Positions 40,688-52,557 are shown, counted from the first letter of the stretch. The stretch is DNA of 64,000 bases from an uncultured Flavobacteriaceae bacterium (GCA_947502635.1 CANNAN010000011.1:83632-147631); one strand, 5' to 3'. Made by a program: numbers and translations. Notes: generated by a model from the letters alone, not told the origin.

Positions 40688-42166
40688 TCATTCTCCGCTC
40701 TTAAACTGTTTCATTTCTTCCAAGGGTTCTAAAGTTTCTTCATTTTGCCACGTCGTTTTTTCAAAAGCTTTTAGCATGGTATATGGAGCTACTTTTTCTT
40801 GTTTAATTAAGGTAAAGTCTTCTAAAGTAATATCGTTAACATCCGTAAAAAGTAATTCTTGTTTATTACGGTCATTACCTTCAATTTTAAAGCTAAAACC
40901 AACCTTATTTTTCTCTTGGCTATTTTCAATAAGTTTTAAATCCCTATTTATATAAAAATAAGAGCCTTCTATTTTTTTTATATATTTTGGTTGGTATTTG
41001 TTTTTACTGTTTTTTTCATAGAGATAGGTACCTTCACTAACATTTTGTATAAACTTGATTCCTAAAATTAGTTTTAAATTGACTTTTTCACCGTGTCGTG
41101 ATCCGTAATACTTATAATCTACTTTGGTAACAGCATAATTGTCATCCGAGATAAATAGTTTGCCTGTATACTTAGCTTTTCCTTTTCTTGGCTTATAGCT
41201 TACCGTATAGATAAGGTCATCATTATTATAGCCAACATTTTCAAGTGTGTAGTCATATAATTTAGGGTCTAAAATAGTTTTTAATAACGTATTATCTACA
41301 AACATAGATTTACGTAATAACGAAGCTGTTGTACCTTTTAAATGAGACACCTCATATTCATTTTTTTTATTGTCATTTAGGTCTTCACCTTTTAAAGACA
41401 ACGAATCTTCAACTTTAAACAATCCTGTTTTTACTTTGTAGGTTTTTGTAGTATCTAGATATTTTAAAACCAGTGTTTTCGCTTTTTCTTCAACAGCATC
41501 AATAGAGAAATCATTCTTATCATCAATAAGTTTCGTGGCTTTATTAACAACCAGTTTACTACTATCTTTATCTAGGCTTAATAATTCGCCTTTAAAATCT
41601 GAAAAATGGATAATCTTACTGGATACAATGTATTTTGAAAAGGAATCTAAGCTCTTATTGGCTTTTTTTAAGTTTTTAGATTTTACATGCGATGCTTTTT
41701 CAATTTCAAAGTCTAAGCTTTTAAAATTAGCATACTCTGTACCTCTATAAAATATATTGTATTTGTTAAGATTAATATCGTAATTTTCATTAAGTTTTAC
41801 CTTTACTTTAGCAATGATGGAATCTGCATTAGGTTTTTTATTACTACTAATATAAACCTCACTAAGTTGATTAACAGCAGCTTCTAGTGGAATTGTGAAA
41901 TTCATAGTTTTAATGGTGTCTACACGAAGTGTTTTACTTTGGTAACCCATACAAGAAATAGTAATGGTTTTAGTTTGAATATCTTCTAAATTCAAACTAA
42001 AATAACCTTCTTCATTGGAAATAACGCCGCTAAATTTCCCCGTTTTTATTGTTGCATACGGTATTGGGGTTCCATTATTTTTATCTGTTAGTTTGGCTGT
42101 GATGTTTTGAGAATTAATATATGTGCCAATGAATAGGAATACAGTAAGTAAGATTAATTTTTTCAA
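40688..42166 (-). CDS. CarboxypepD_reg-like domain secreted protein
   Basis: Signal peptide; AKLTDKNNGTPIPYATIKTGKFSGVISNEEGYFSLNLED. Confidence 0.8.
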   Translation of the reverse strand: MKKLILLTVFLFIGTYINSQNITAKLTDKNNGTPIPYATIKTGKFSGVISNEEGYFSLNLEDIQTKTITISCMGYQSKTLRVDTIKTMNFTIPLEAAVNQLSEVYISSNKKPNADSIIAKVKVKLNENYDINLNKYNIFYRGTEYANFKSLDFEIEKASHVKSKNLKKANKSLDSFSKYIVSSKIIHFSDFKGELLSLDKDSSKLVVNKATKLIDDKNDFSIDAVEEKAKTLVLKYLDTTKTYKVKTGLFKVEDSLSLKGEDLNDNKKNEYEVSHLKGTTASLLRKSMFVDNTLLKTILDPKLYDYTLENVGYNNDDLIYTVSYKPRKGKAKYTGKLFISDDNYAVTKVDYKYYGSRHGEKVNLKLILGIKFIQNVSEGTYLYEKNSKNKYQPKYIKKIEGSYFYINRDLKLIENSQEKNKVGFSFKIEGNDRNKQELLFTDVNDITLEDFTLIKQEKVAPYTMLKAFEKTTWQNEETLEPLEEMKQFKSGE

Positions 42167-42270
42167 GTCTAATTTTTTTATAATTGATGATGTATCAGAT
42201 TGACGAATAAATTAAAGTAATGTTACAGAGAGATGTATTGTTTTCTGTTATATGAATTCAAAAAGGAATA

Positions 42271-42299
42271 AAAAAACCGAACACAAAGTTCGGTTTTTT
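42271..42299. terminator. Terminator downstream of the TonB receptor
   Basis: aaaaaaccgaac-acaaa-gttcggtttttt. Confidence 0.8.
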
Positions 42300-42317
42300 A
42301 ATCAAATAATGTGTTTT

Positions 42318-45017
42318 TTATAAACTAAAATTAAGCCTTCCAAAAACATAAGTCCCATCAGAGCCCATTTGAACAGAGTCAGCTAACCCGCCTTGATCGG
42401 TCCACCCATCAAATTGTGGTGTCGGATACTTATTAAATAAATTATTGGCTCCTAAGCTAAATTTAACTTTTTCGGTTAATTGATACCCTAAACTAAGATC
42501 AACAACCAAAGCAGCTTCATACACATCTGTTGCAACAGGATATAGTGCATCTGCCTCAGCTTGATTTGTAGCAGGTGTATCTACCCATTGAAAATCCTGA
42601 AGGGTCACCTCACTAAATTGTGTTAACGATACATTGGCATCAAACTTTTTACATGAGTATCCAAGATTAAGCCCAAATTTATAATCAGGAGCAGCAGCTT
42701 CAAGATAAGCTTGCGAAAATGGCCCAAAGAAAGTAAACTCGTTTAAATTGCCATTATTGATATTTTTAATTTCTAAATCATTAATATTACCAATCACCCC
42801 AATTTTAACATTGCTATTTTCACCAACATTGGTTTCATACCCTAAAACGATATCAATCCCAGTGGTTCTGGTATCTACACCATTAGCGAAAAATTGAGCG
42901 GCATCCACATTTAAAGGTCCTAAAATAGTTTGGTCTGTAAAGTTATCGGTTAAAATAATTCTATCATCTACAGTAATAGAATAAGCATCAACAGTAGCTG
43001 TAAATCCACCTTTCTTATAAGTAAAACCAATACTGGCATTAAAGGCCTTTTCTTCATTTAATTGTCCGATGCCAAAAGCTTTTGTAACCGTGCTGTTATT
43101 TGCAGATAGCAAAGAAGGTACCGATGTGCCAGCTACAATATTATTAAATATTAAGTTATAATATAATTGTGCTAGGGAAGGTGCTCTAAATCCTGTAGAG
43201 ATAGATCCTCTTATTGAAAGATCTTCGTTAATTTTTAATCTACTGGCAAGCTTTCCGTTAAAGGTGGTTCCAAAATCACTGTAATTTTCAAATCTAACAG
43301 CACCAGCTAGCATAAATGCATCACTAACATTAAGTTCTGTGTCGAAATAAATACTGTAATTAGTTCTGCTTCTGTCTACTTCATTATCTGGACTATATCC
43401 AGGAAAGCCTTGAGATCCTCCAGGTAAATCATTTCCTAATGGGGATGTAGCAATATTTTGGGTAGCAGGGTTGGTAATTACGATACCATTTTCATCATAA
43501 AGACCATAAGAAGGCACTTCACCTGCAAAAATTCCAAAATTCTCTGTTCTATACTCCATACCAAAAGCAATGTTCATTCCAGAAGCTATATCTTCAAAAT
43601 ATTTGCTAAAGTCTATTCCAGTCGTATTTTGTGATAAGTAATGACCACCAGCATCAAAATCGGTAGGAGATGCCTCTTGCATAGATGCATTATTACTTCC
43701 TTTGATATAATAATGAAAGTTGTTTTTTCCAAAAGTATTATTGAAATCTAAATTCCAACCATTTTCCATTTCATGTCTCACACCAACCGATACTGAAACA
43801 TCAGTAATATTCGAAGTAATTCTTGGAGTAAAACCGTTTGGATATAAGCTTGGAACAGTACGGAGTTCGCCATCTGGGGCGTCATCAAATGCACTACGAG
43901 AAAATGCATACGCATTAGTATCTCTAAAATTTCTACCACCAAAAGCATAAACTTCAGTATGATCGTTTACTGGTAAAGCAGCATTAATCATAAAGTTAAA
44001 ACCATCAACCCCAGCACTACCATAACCCTGTCTCCATGAAAAGCCAGGTCTTAAGGTGTTTTGCTTTGATAAGAATTCTGTGGTGAAATTTATAAAGCCA
44101 CCTTGATCATTCAATGAGACACCATAATTAGCATCTATTTTAATTGTTTCTCCATCCCAACTTTTATCATCGCCGTCCAATCGGTTTTTACCTTCAACGT
44201 TACTAAGCGTTTCTCCAGTAGCATCTTCCCAGCCATCACCAATAGCAGTGCTATAAGCACCATAAGTAATACCACCAGAAAAACCATCGGTATTATCTTT
44301 TAAAACGATATTGATAACACCAGCAATAGCATCCGAGCCATATTGTGCAGAAGCCCCATCTCTTAAAACTTCTATTCTTTTAATAGCATTTGCTGGAATG
44401 GCATTAAGGTCTGTTCCAGAATTTCCGCGACCTCTCGTTCCAAAAATGTTTACCAATGAGGATTGATGTCTTCTTTTTCCATTTATTAAGACAAGAGTCT
44501 GGTCAGGTCCTAGTCCACGTAAAGAAGCAGGTACAATATGATCTGCACCATCTGAACCAGATTGTTTACTGGCATTAAATGAAGGTGCTGCATATTGTAG
44601 TATTTCATTGACTTCAACCTTACCTGTAGTTGATGCAATGTTTGCAACGTCTAAGACATCTACGGGAACAGGGGTATCTGTCGCAGTTCGTCTGGGACTT
44701 CTAGATCCAACTAAAATAACTTCGTCAAGGCTGACACCATCTTCTAGGGCAACATTTATTATTGACTGATTATTGACGGGAACCTCTTGGGAATCATAAC
44801 CGACATAGCTAAAAACTAAGGTTGAATTTCCATTGACAGAAATGATAAATTTTCCATCGAAATTTGAAATTACACCATTGGTTGTTCCTTTTTCTATGAC
44901 ATTTACACCTGCAACTGGTGATCCTGAGGAGTCAGTAATAACTCCTGAAACATTTAATTGGGCAAATGAGAAAAAGACGCTAAATAAACTTAGCATACAT
45001 GTAAAAATGTTTTTCAT
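42318..45017 (-). CDS. TonB-dependent receptor
   Basis: LNVSGVITDSSGSPVAGVNVIEKGTTNGVISNFDGKFII; plug VPASLRGLGPDQTLVLINGKRRHQSSLVNIFG; ends YVFGRLNFSL. Confidence 0.93.
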   Translation of the reverse strand: MKNIFTCMLSLFSVFFSFAQLNVSGVITDSSGSPVAGVNVIEKGTTNGVISNFDGKFIISVNGNSTLVFSYVGYDSQEVPVNNQSIINVALEDGVSLDEVILVGSRSPRRTATDTPVPVDVLDVANIASTTGKVEVNEILQYAAPSFNASKQSGSDGADHIVPASLRGLGPDQTLVLINGKRRHQSSLVNIFGTRGRGNSGTDLNAIPANAIKRIEVLRDGASAQYGSDAIAGVINIVLKDNTDGFSGGITYGAYSTAIGDGWEDATGETLSNVEGKNRLDGDDKSWDGETIKIDANYGVSLNDQGGFINFTTEFLSKQNTLRPGFSWRQGYGSAGVDGFNFMINAALPVNDHTEVYAFGGRNFRDTNAYAFSRSAFDDAPDGELRTVPSLYPNGFTPRITSNITDVSVSVGVRHEMENGWNLDFNNTFGKNNFHYYIKGSNNASMQEASPTDFDAGGHYLSQNTTGIDFSKYFEDIASGMNIAFGMEYRTENFGIFAGEVPSYGLYDENGIVITNPATQNIATSPLGNDLPGGSQGFPGYSPDNEVDRSRTNYSIYFDTELNVSDAFMLAGAVRFENYSDFGTTFNGKLASRLKINEDLSIRGSISTGFRAPSLAQLYYNLIFNNIVAGTSVPSLLSANNSTVTKAFGIGQLNEEKAFNASIGFTYKKGGFTATVDAYSITVDDRIILTDNFTDQTILGPLNVDAAQFFANGVDTRTTGIDIVLGYETNVGENSNVKIGVIGNINDLEIKNINNGNLNEFTFFGPFSQAYLEAAAPDYKFGLNLGYSCKKFDANVSLTQFSEVTLQDFQWVDTPATNQAEADALYPVATDVYEAALVVDLSLGYQLTEKVKFSLGANNLFNKYPTPQFDGWTDQGGLADSVQMGSDGTYVFGRLNFSL

Positions 45018-45177
45018 AATTTATTATTTATTTGAATTAGTTGTAGTAAATATAATATAATAACTGTTCTTATAAATGATAAGATGTGAAAAGGCTAGTA
45101 GAACGTGTACTTATGCTCTTTATAAATGTTGTGAATACCGAATGCTATAAAAATTATAAAATACTATTAATATAGTA

Positions 45178-45185
45178 TATCTTTG
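45178..45185 (+). promoter_or_regulatory. TAnnTTTG -7-like box upstream of ychF
   Basis: TATCTTTG, 51 nt before the ATG; no good -33 TTTG seen. Confidence 0.4.
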
Positions 45186-45235
45186 CACTCGCTAAAATAG
45201 GTTCTCGTCTTTACGGGAATAAAAATAAATTTTCA

Positions 45236-46330
45236 ATGAAAGCAGGAATTGTAGGATTACCAAACGTAGGAAAATCGACTTTATTTAATTGTTTATCGAA
45301 TGCCAAAGCGCAAAGTGCAAACTTTCCATTTTGTACAATAGAGCCTAATATTGGCGTGGTTAATGTACCAGATCCAAGATTAGAAAAATTAGAAGAGTTA
45401 GTAAATCCAGAACGTGTACAACCTGCAACTGTTGAGATTGTAGATATTGCAGGCTTAGTTAAAGGAGCAAGTAAGGGAGAAGGTTTAGGAAATCAGTTTT
45501 TAGCAAATATTAGAGAAACAGATGCGATTCTGCATGTATTACGTTGTTTTGATAATGATAATATTGTGCATGTCGATGGCAATGTAAATCCAATAAGAGA
45601 TAAGGAAACTATCGATATGGAATTACAACTTAAAGATTTAGAGACTGTCGATAAAAAACTTGATAAAGTAAAGCGTGCTGCAAAAACAGGAAATAAAGAA
45701 GCCCAAAAAGAAGAAGCTATATTATTGGCTATAAAAGAAGGTTTAGAGGCAGGGAAATCAGTTCGTGCTTTAGAATTTAGTGAAGACGATTATGTCGATT
45801 TTGTAAAACCATCTCAGTTTATTACAGATAAGCCAGTTATGTATGTTTGCAATGTAGATGAAAGCGCTGCAGTTTCAGGGAATGCCTATGTTGAGGAAGT
45901 TAAAGAAGCAGTAAAAGATGAAAATGCTGAGGTTTTGGTTTTAGCAGTTGGAACAGAAGCTGATATTAATGAATTGGACGATTATGAGGAACGTCAAATG
46001 TTTTTACAGGATATTGGGTTAGAAGAGCCAGGTTCTGCTAAATTAATACGTGCTGCTTACAAGTTATTAAATCAACAAACTTATTTTACAGCTGGAGTCA
46101 AAGAAGTACGTGCTTGGACTATTGATATTGGAGCTAATGGACCACAGGCAGCAGGAGTGATACATACCGATTTTGAAAAAGGCTTTATTCGTGCAGAAGT
46201 TATTGGTTACGATGATTATGTGACATACGGTAGCGAATCTAAAGTTAAAGAAGCAGGTAAAATGCGTGTTGAAGGTAAAAATTATATTGTTAAAGATGGC
46301 GATGTGATGCATTTCTTGTTTAATGTGTAG
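45236..46330 (+). CDS. ychF: Redox-regulated/ribosome-binding ATPase YchF
   Basis: [102 protein letters not shown]. Confidence 0.97.
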   Translation: MKAGIVGLPNVGKSTLFNCLSNAKAQSANFPFCTIEPNIGVVNVPDPRLEKLEELVNPERVQPATVEIVDIAGLVKGASKGEGLGNQFLANIRETDAILHVLRCFDNDNIVHVDGNVNPIRDKETIDMELQLKDLETVDKKLDKVKRAAKTGNKEAQKEEAILLAIKEGLEAGKSVRALEFSEDDYVDFVKPSQFITDKPVMYVCNVDESAAVSGNAYVEEVKEAVKDENAEVLVLAVGTEADINELDDYEERQMFLQDIGLEEPGSAKLIRAAYKLLNQQTYFTAGVKEVRAWTIDIGANGPQAAGVIHTDFEKGFIRAEVIGYDDYVTYGSESKVKEAGKMRVEGKNYIVKDGDVMHFLFNV

Positions 46331-46453
46331 TTTTTTGGTTCTTAGTTTTTAGGTATTAGAGGGTGTTTTTGATTAAAGACCAAAGACTATAGAGGATAGA
46401 ATATAGACCAAAAGCAATAATCGTTATTTACTTATTGTTAAATATTGGATATA

Positions 46454-46586
46454 ACTGTTTACTGAACACTGCTAACTGCTCACTGCTCACTGAACACTGC
46501 AACTGATTACTGAACACTGAACACTGAACACAGCTAACTGAACACAGCTAACTGAACACTGAATACTGAAACTACTCACTGAACAT
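46454..46586. repeat. Degenerate ACTGAACACTG/GCTAACTG tandem repeat
   Basis: Direct reading: actgaacactgctaactgctcactgctcactgaacactgc...actgaacactgaacactgaacacagctaactgaacacagctaactgaacactgaatactgaa... Confidence 0.9.
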
Positions 46587-46642
46587 CGTAATTCTTCGAT
46601 TTCCAAAAGAACCATTCCAAAACACTAGCCTACTTTCGTTTC

Positions 46643-47551
46643 ATGCAAACAACAAGAACCTTTGTTTACGGTGTGTTTTTAGGAATTATAGGTATTGTAC
46701 TATTCTCATCAAAAGCAGTTATGGTAAAACTAGCATATCAATACGAAGTTGATGCTATTAGTATCTTACTAATAAGAATGCTCTTTTCTTTTCCCTTTTA
46801 TATTATTATAGCCTATTTATATAGGAATCAAAATAACGAGGTTGTAATAAAGAATAAAGATTATGTCTGGGTTATTTTCTTTGGGTTTATTGGTTATTAC
46901 CTGGCCAGTTATTTCGATTTTGTTGGTCTTACCTATATAAAAGCAAGCTTAGAACGCATTATTTTATTTTTGTACCCAACCATCGTACTTCTTTTAAATA
47001 GATTATTTTTAAAGCAACCTATAACCAAATTACAAACAGGAGCTATTGCTTTAACCTATTTGGGGATCGTTATTGCTTTTTGGGATGAAGTTGCTATTTC
47101 TGGAACAGACACTTATCTTGGAGGTTTTTTTATTTTGCTTAGTGCCATAACATATGCTTCCTATTTGGTTGGCAGTGGTTGGTTAATTCCAAAATTTGGT
47201 GTTATAAAATTTACGGCATATGCCATGATTATTTCATGTATATGTGTGTTTATTCATTATAGTATTATAAGTGAGGTAGACTTGTTCAGTTTTTCATGGC
47301 AAGTTTATTTTCTAGGATTTTTAATTGCTGTTTTTGCAACTGTAATTCCATCGTTTTTGGTATCGGCTTCTATAAAAATAATTAGCTCATCAAATTTTGC
47401 AATTGTAGCTGGTATTGGACCAATTTCTACCATTATTTTGGCTGCTATTTTCTTACATGAAACGCTTACATTATTACAACTTTTTGGTGCTCTGGTAGTT
47501 ATAATAGGTATTTTATTAGTGTCTTTATACAAGAGAAAAAAAGAAGCATAA
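46643..47551 (+). CDS. EamA/DMT-family transporter
   Basis: Ten hydrophobic segments with the two-fold EamA pattern (SKAVMVKLAYQYEVDAISILLIRMLFSFPFY; AAIFLHETLTLLQLFGALVVIIGILLV). Confidence 0.9.
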   Translation: MQTTRTFVYGVFLGIIGIVLFSSKAVMVKLAYQYEVDAISILLIRMLFSFPFYIIIAYLYRNQNNEVVIKNKDYVWVIFFGFIGYYLASYFDFVGLTYIKASLERIILFLYPTIVLLLNRLFLKQPITKLQTGAIALTYLGIVIAFWDEVAISGTDTYLGGFFILLSAITYASYLVGSGWLIPKFGVIKFTAYAMIISCICVFIHYSIISEVDLFSFSWQVYFLGFLIAVFATVIPSFLVSASIKIISSSNFAIVAGIGPISTIILAAIFLHETLTLLQLFGALVVIIGILLVSLYKRKKEA

Positions 47552-47662
47552 GGTTCTCAACAAAAACAATGTTATATTGTTAATTACTTTGTGTATCGGA
47601 GGTTTTATTTTTTGGAGCGTTGTCTTATATTAGCATTCTATCATAAAATCCAGCTCAATTCT

Positions 47663-49522
47663 ATGGCCGATCAATCCAATTATACCGAAGATAATATACG
47701 CTCACTCGACTGGAAAGAACATATTCGTATGCGTCCTGGGATGTATATTGGTAAACTAGGAGATGGATCATCTCCAGATGATGGAATTTATATTTTATTA
47801 AAAGAGGTTTTAGATAACTCTATTGATGAATATGTCATGGGAGCAGGAAAAACCATTGAAATATCTATTCAAGGAACCAAAGTAACAGTACGTGATTACG
47901 GACGTGGAATTCCTTTAGGTAAAGTGGTTGATGTTGTTTCTAAAATGAATACTGGTGGGAAATACGATTCTAAAGCGTTTAAAAAATCTGTAGGATTAAA
48001 TGGTGTTGGTACCAAAGCAGTAAACGCATTATCATCATTTTTTAGAGTGGAATCTACACGTGATAGTAAATCTGCTTCCGCGGAATTTGAACAAGGTAAC
48101 TTGATTAATCAAGATCTGTTAGAAGATACTTCGAGAAGAAAAGGAACCAAAGTGTCTTTTGTTCCAGATGATATTATTTTCAAAAACTATAAATATAGAA
48201 ATGAATACATCGTAAAGATGTTGAAAAACTATGTGTATTTAAACCCAGGGTTAACCATTGTTTTTAATGGCGAAAAATACTATAGTGAAAATGGATTAAA
48301 AGATTTATTAAGTGAAAACATTAACGAATCGGATAGGTTATATTCTATTATTCACTTAAAAGGGGATGACATAGAAGTAGCCCTAACACATAGTAAAACG
48401 CAATACAGTGAAGAATATCATTCGTTTGTAAACGGGCAAAATACGACTCAGGGAGGGACACACTTAAATGCCTTTAGAGAAGCATTAGTAAAAACCATAC
48501 GTGAGTTTTATGGTAAAAACTATGATGCTTCAGATGTTAGAAAATCGGTGGTAAGTGCTATAGCTATTAAGGTTATGGAACCCGTTTTTGAAAGTCAGAC
48601 GAAAACAAAATTGGGATCTACAGATATGGGAGGTGATTTGCCAACCGTGAGAACCTATATAAATGATTTTGTAAAAACACACTTAGATAATTTTCTACAT
48701 AAAAATCAGGACATAGCAGAAAGTGTTCAACGTAAAATATTACAAGCAGAAAGAGAGCGTAAAGAGCTTTCAGGGATCAGGAAACTAGCAAAAGATCGTG
48801 CTAAAAAAGCAAGTCTTCATAATAAAAAATTACGCGATTGTCGTGTGCATTTTGGTGATACCAAAAACGCACGTAATTTAGAAACAACCCTTTTTATTAC
48901 AGAGGGAGATTCGGCATCAGGTAGTATTACAAAATCTCGTGATGTAAATACCCAAGCTGTTTTTAGTTTGAAAGGAAAGCCCTTAAACTGTTATGGACTA
49001 AGTAAGAAAATTGTTTACGAAAATGAAGAGTTTAATCTGTTACAAGCCGCTTTAAATATAGAAGAATCCTTAGAAGATCTACGTTATAATAATGTCGTAA
49101 TCGCAACTGATGCCGATGTCGATGGGATGCATATACGTTTGCTTTTAATTACATTTTTTCTTCAGTTTTTTCCAGAAGTTATCAAAGAGGGGCATCTGTA
49201 CATATTACAAACGCCTTTGTTTCGAGTAAGAAATAAAAAAGAAACCATTTATTGCTATTCAGAAGATGAACGTCGCCATGCTATTGAAAAATTAAAACCA
49301 AAACCAGAAATAACTCGATTTAAAGGATTGGGTGAAATATCGCCAGATGAATTTAAACATTTTATAGGCGATGATATTCGATTAGACCCCATTATGTTAG
49401 ATGATAATATGTCTATTGAAGAATTATTATCTTTCTATATGGGTAAAAATACACCAACACGCCAAGAGTTTATTATTGATAATCTTAAAGTAGAGTTGGA
49501 TTTAATAGAAGAAACAAATTAA
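47663..49522 (+). CDS. parE: DNA topoisomerase IV subunit B
   Basis: [66 protein letters not shown]. Start moved to 47663 because the 24 upstream residues of the ORF look non-native. Confidence 0.92.
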   Translation: MADQSNYTEDNIRSLDWKEHIRMRPGMYIGKLGDGSSPDDGIYILLKEVLDNSIDEYVMGAGKTIEISIQGTKVTVRDYGRGIPLGKVVDVVSKMNTGGKYDSKAFKKSVGLNGVGTKAVNALSSFFRVESTRDSKSASAEFEQGNLINQDLLEDTSRRKGTKVSFVPDDIIFKNYKYRNEYIVKMLKNYVYLNPGLTIVFNGEKYYSENGLKDLLSENINESDRLYSIIHLKGDDIEVALTHSKTQYSEEYHSFVNGQNTTQGGTHLNAFREALVKTIREFYGKNYDASDVRKSVVSAIAIKVMEPVFESQTKTKLGSTDMGGDLPTVRTYINDFVKTHLDNFLHKNQDIAESVQRKILQAERERKELSGIRKLAKDRAKKASLHNKKLRDCRVHFGDTKNARNLETTLFITEGDSASGSITKSRDVNTQAVFSLKGKPLNCYGLSKKIVYENEEFNLLQAALNIEESLEDLRYNNVVIATDADVDGMHIRLLLITFFLQFFPEVIKEGHLYILQTPLFRVRNKKETIYCYSEDERRHAIEKLKPKPEITRFKGLGEISPDEFKHFIGDDIRLDPIMLDDNMSIEELLSFYMGKNTPTRQEFIIDNLKVELDLIEETN

Positions 49523-49524
49523 TT

Positions 49525-49704
49525 ATGAAGAATGCACGACTGGGAATTACTATAATATCTGTTATTTTATTAGTCGCATGGCTTTTTAAAATTGATTATA
49601 GTGATTTAAGTTATAAAAATAATAGTACTGCTTATTTAGGGATTTTGATAATGGTATTATTAATCATTTTTGGTATCAAACAACTAAAGAAAAATAAGAA
49701 ATAA
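49525..49704 (+). CDS. 59-aa small membrane protein between parE and parC
   Basis: Translated by hand: MKNARLGITIISVILLVAWLFKIDYSDLSYKNNSTAYLGILIMVLLIIFGIKQLKKNKK*; two TM segments; starts 2 nt after the parE stop; below the track length cut-off. Confidence 0.7.
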   Translation: MKNARLGITIISVILLVAWLFKIDYSDLSYKNNSTAYLGILIMVLLIIFGIKQLKKNKK

Positions 49705-49733
49705 GATTCTCCTACTCAGAACTAATATAAAAC

Positions 49734-52379
49734 ATGACCGAAGACCAAAACGATGATTTAACTAACGAACAAGACGAGTCTCAAGAAACCATTACCCGGA
49801 TTACGGGTATGTATAAAGACTGGTTTTTAGATTATGCATCTTATGTTATTTTAGAACGTGCTGTACCAGCCATAGAAGATGGTTTTAAACCCGTACAACG
49901 TCGTATCATGCATTCGATGAAAGATTTAGACGATGGACGTTATAATAAAGTAGCAAACATTGTTGGGCACACGATGCAATATCATCCGCATGGAGATGCA
50001 AGTATTGCCGATGCGATGGTACAAATTGGTCAGAAAGATTTATTAATAGATACACAGGGAAACTGGGGAAATATATTAACAGGAGACCGAGCTGCTGCAT
50101 CCCGTTATATAGAAGCGCGTATATCTAAATTTGGGTTAGATGTTGTATTTAATCCGAAAATTACAGAATGGCAAGCTAGTTATGATGGTCGACGAAAAGA
50201 ACCTGTAAATTTACCAGTAATGTTCCCTTTATTGTTGGCACAGGGAGGAGAAGGTATAGCCGTTGGATTGTCAACAAAAATATTACCACATAATTTTATT
50301 GAGCTTATAGATGCTTCCATTAAGCATTTACAAGGGAAACGATTTACAATATTACCAGACTTCCCAACAGCGGGAATCGCCGATTTTTCTAATTATAATG
50401 ATGGGTTACGAGGTGGTAAGGCACGAGTGCGTGCTAAAATTTCACAGTTAGATAAAAACACGCTTGTTATCTCAGAAATTCCATATGGCACCACCACATC
50501 ATCCCTTATAGATTCTATTTTAAAGGCGAATGATAAAGGAAAAATAAAGGTTAAAAAGATAGAAGACAATACCGCAGCAGAAGTTGAAATTTTAGTGCAT
50601 TTACCTTCAGGATTATCGCCAGATAAAACCATTGACGCCTTATATGCATTTACCAGTTGCGAATCATCTATTTCGCCATTAGGCTGTGTTATTGAGGACA
50701 ACAAACCGCTTTTTGTTGGTGTTTCCGAAATGTTACGTCGCTCTACAGATAATACAGTACAGCTTCTTAAAAGTGAACTTGAAATTAAATTAAGTGAGTT
50801 TGAAGAACAGTGGCACTTTGCAAGTTTAGAACGTATTTTTATTGAAAATAGAATTTATCGCGATATTGAAGAAGAAGAAACCTGGGAAGGTGTTATAAGT
50901 GCTATTGATAAAGGGCTAAAACCGCATACAAAACATTTAAAACGCGCTGTTACCGAAGAAGATATTGTTAGATTAACAGAAATCCGAATTAAACGTATAT
51001 CAAAATTTGATATTGATAAAGCGCAACAAAAAATAGATGCTTTAGAAGATCAAATTGCTGAGATAAAGCATCACTTAGAACATCTTATAGATTATGCGAT
51101 TGCTTATTTTACAAGATTGAAGAAAGATTATGGAGAAGGAAGAGAGCGTAAAACAGAAATTCGAGCGTTTGATGATGTAGATGCAACTAAAGTAGTTATA
51201 AGAAACACGAAGCTTTATGTAAATAGGGAAGAAGGTTTTATAGGAACATCACTTCGCCGCGATGAATATGTAGGTGATTGTAGTGATATAGATGATATTA
51301 TTGTATTTACCAAAGAAGGGAAGATGATGATTACCAAGGTCGGTACAAAAACGTTTATAGGTAAAGATATTATACATGTAGCAGTCTTTAAAAAGAAAGA
51401 CAAGCGTACTATATACAATTTGATTTATCGTGATGGTAAAAATGGACCTTCATATATTAAAAGGTTTGCTGTTACTGGAGTAACAAGAGATAAGGAGTAT
51501 GATTTAACAAATGGAAATAAGAGTTCTACAGCACTTTACTTTTCTGCTAATCCGAATGGAGAAGCTGAAGTTATTACGATATTATTACGACAAGCTGGGA
51601 GTATTAAGAAATTAAAATGGGATATTGATTTTGCAGATATTCTTATAAAAGGTCGGGTTTCCAAAGGGAACTTAGTGACTAAATACTCTATAAAACGCAT
51701 TGAATTAAAAGAAAAAGGTGTTTCTACATTAAAACCACGTAAAATATGGTTTGATGATGCTGTGCGACGTTTGAATGTTGACGGTAGAGGAGATTTAATA
51801 GGCGAATTTAGAGCCGAGGATAAATTACTTATTATCAATCAATCTGGAATAATTAAAACGGTTACCCCAGAAGTTACCATGCATTTTGATGACGATATGA
51901 TCGTTATGGAAAAATGGATTCCTAAAAAACCCATATCTGCTATTTATTATAATGGAGAAAAAGAGATCTATTACGTAAAAAGGTTTTTAATAGAAAACGA
52001 AGGGCGAGAAGAATCATTTATATCCGAACATCCTAATTCGCAATTAGAAATTGTATCTACAGATTGGAAACCGCTGGCAGAAATTGTTTTTGCTAAAGAG
52101 CGTGGTAAAGAAAGAAAAGACAGCTTAGAAATAAACCTTGAAGAATTTATTTCGATAAAAGGGATCTCTGCTTTAGGAAACCAATTAACAAGAGATAAAG
52201 TAAATCAAGTTAATTTATTGGATCCATTGCCTTATGAAGCTCCAGAAGAAGTACACGCTGAAGATTTGGAGGTTGTTGATGAAACAGAAGTTACTGGGGA
52301 TAGCTCTGAAAGTGATGCAGACATAAAGTTACCTAAGAGTAATGATTCTAATGATGAAGGACAAAAAAGTTTGTTTTAA
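49734..52379 (+). CDS. parC: DNA topoisomerase IV subunit A
   Basis: YASYVILERAVPAIEDGFKPVQRRIMHSM; HPHGDASIADAMVQIGQ; active-site region AAASRYIEARIS. Confidence 0.93.
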   Translation: MTEDQNDDLTNEQDESQETITRITGMYKDWFLDYASYVILERAVPAIEDGFKPVQRRIMHSMKDLDDGRYNKVANIVGHTMQYHPHGDASIADAMVQIGQKDLLIDTQGNWGNILTGDRAAASRYIEARISKFGLDVVFNPKITEWQASYDGRRKEPVNLPVMFPLLLAQGGEGIAVGLSTKILPHNFIELIDASIKHLQGKRFTILPDFPTAGIADFSNYNDGLRGGKARVRAKISQLDKNTLVISEIPYGTTTSSLIDSILKANDKGKIKVKKIEDNTAAEVEILVHLPSGLSPDKTIDALYAFTSCESSISPLGCVIEDNKPLFVGVSEMLRRSTDNTVQLLKSELEIKLSEFEEQWHFASLERIFIENRIYRDIEEEETWEGVISAIDKGLKPHTKHLKRAVTEEDIVRLTEIRIKRISKFDIDKAQQKIDALEDQIAEIKHHLEHLIDYAIAYFTRLKKDYGEGRERKTEIRAFDDVDATKVVIRNTKLYVNREEGFIGTSLRRDEYVGDCSDIDDIIVFTKEGKMMITKVGTKTFIGKDIIHVAVFKKKDKRTIYNLIYRDGKNGPSYIKRFAVTGVTRDKEYDLTNGNKSSTALYFSANPNGEAEVITILLRQAGSIKKLKWDIDFADILIKGRVSKGNLVTKYSIKRIELKEKGVSTLKPRKIWFDDAVRRLNVDGRGDLIGEFRAEDKLLIINQSGIIKTVTPEVTMHFDDDMIVMEKWIPKKPISAIYYNGEKEIYYVKRFLIENEGREESFISEHPNSQLEIVSTDWKPLAEIVFAKERGKERKDSLEINLEEFISIKGISALGNQLTRDKVNQVNLLDPLPYEAPEEVHAEDLEVVDETEVTGDSSESDADIKLPKSNDSNDEGQKSLF

Positions 52380-52557
52380 CAATAAAAAATAACATACTAA
52401 TCGGTTTTTATTTCGACTGAGAGAAGGGGAATAGACCAGGAATCTTATAATTTGGGATTTTTCCTCGTGTAAACCTTGCTCTATATTTCCAAAGAAAAAG
52501 TAGTTTGTAGGATTATTGAGTCGTATCTCTTTCTGCATGTCATTCAGAGAAAATGAA

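Noticed and set aside
46454-46586. CRISPR-like array
   Set aside because: Units are only about 7-11 nt, permuted and without unique spacers; no cas genes in the window.
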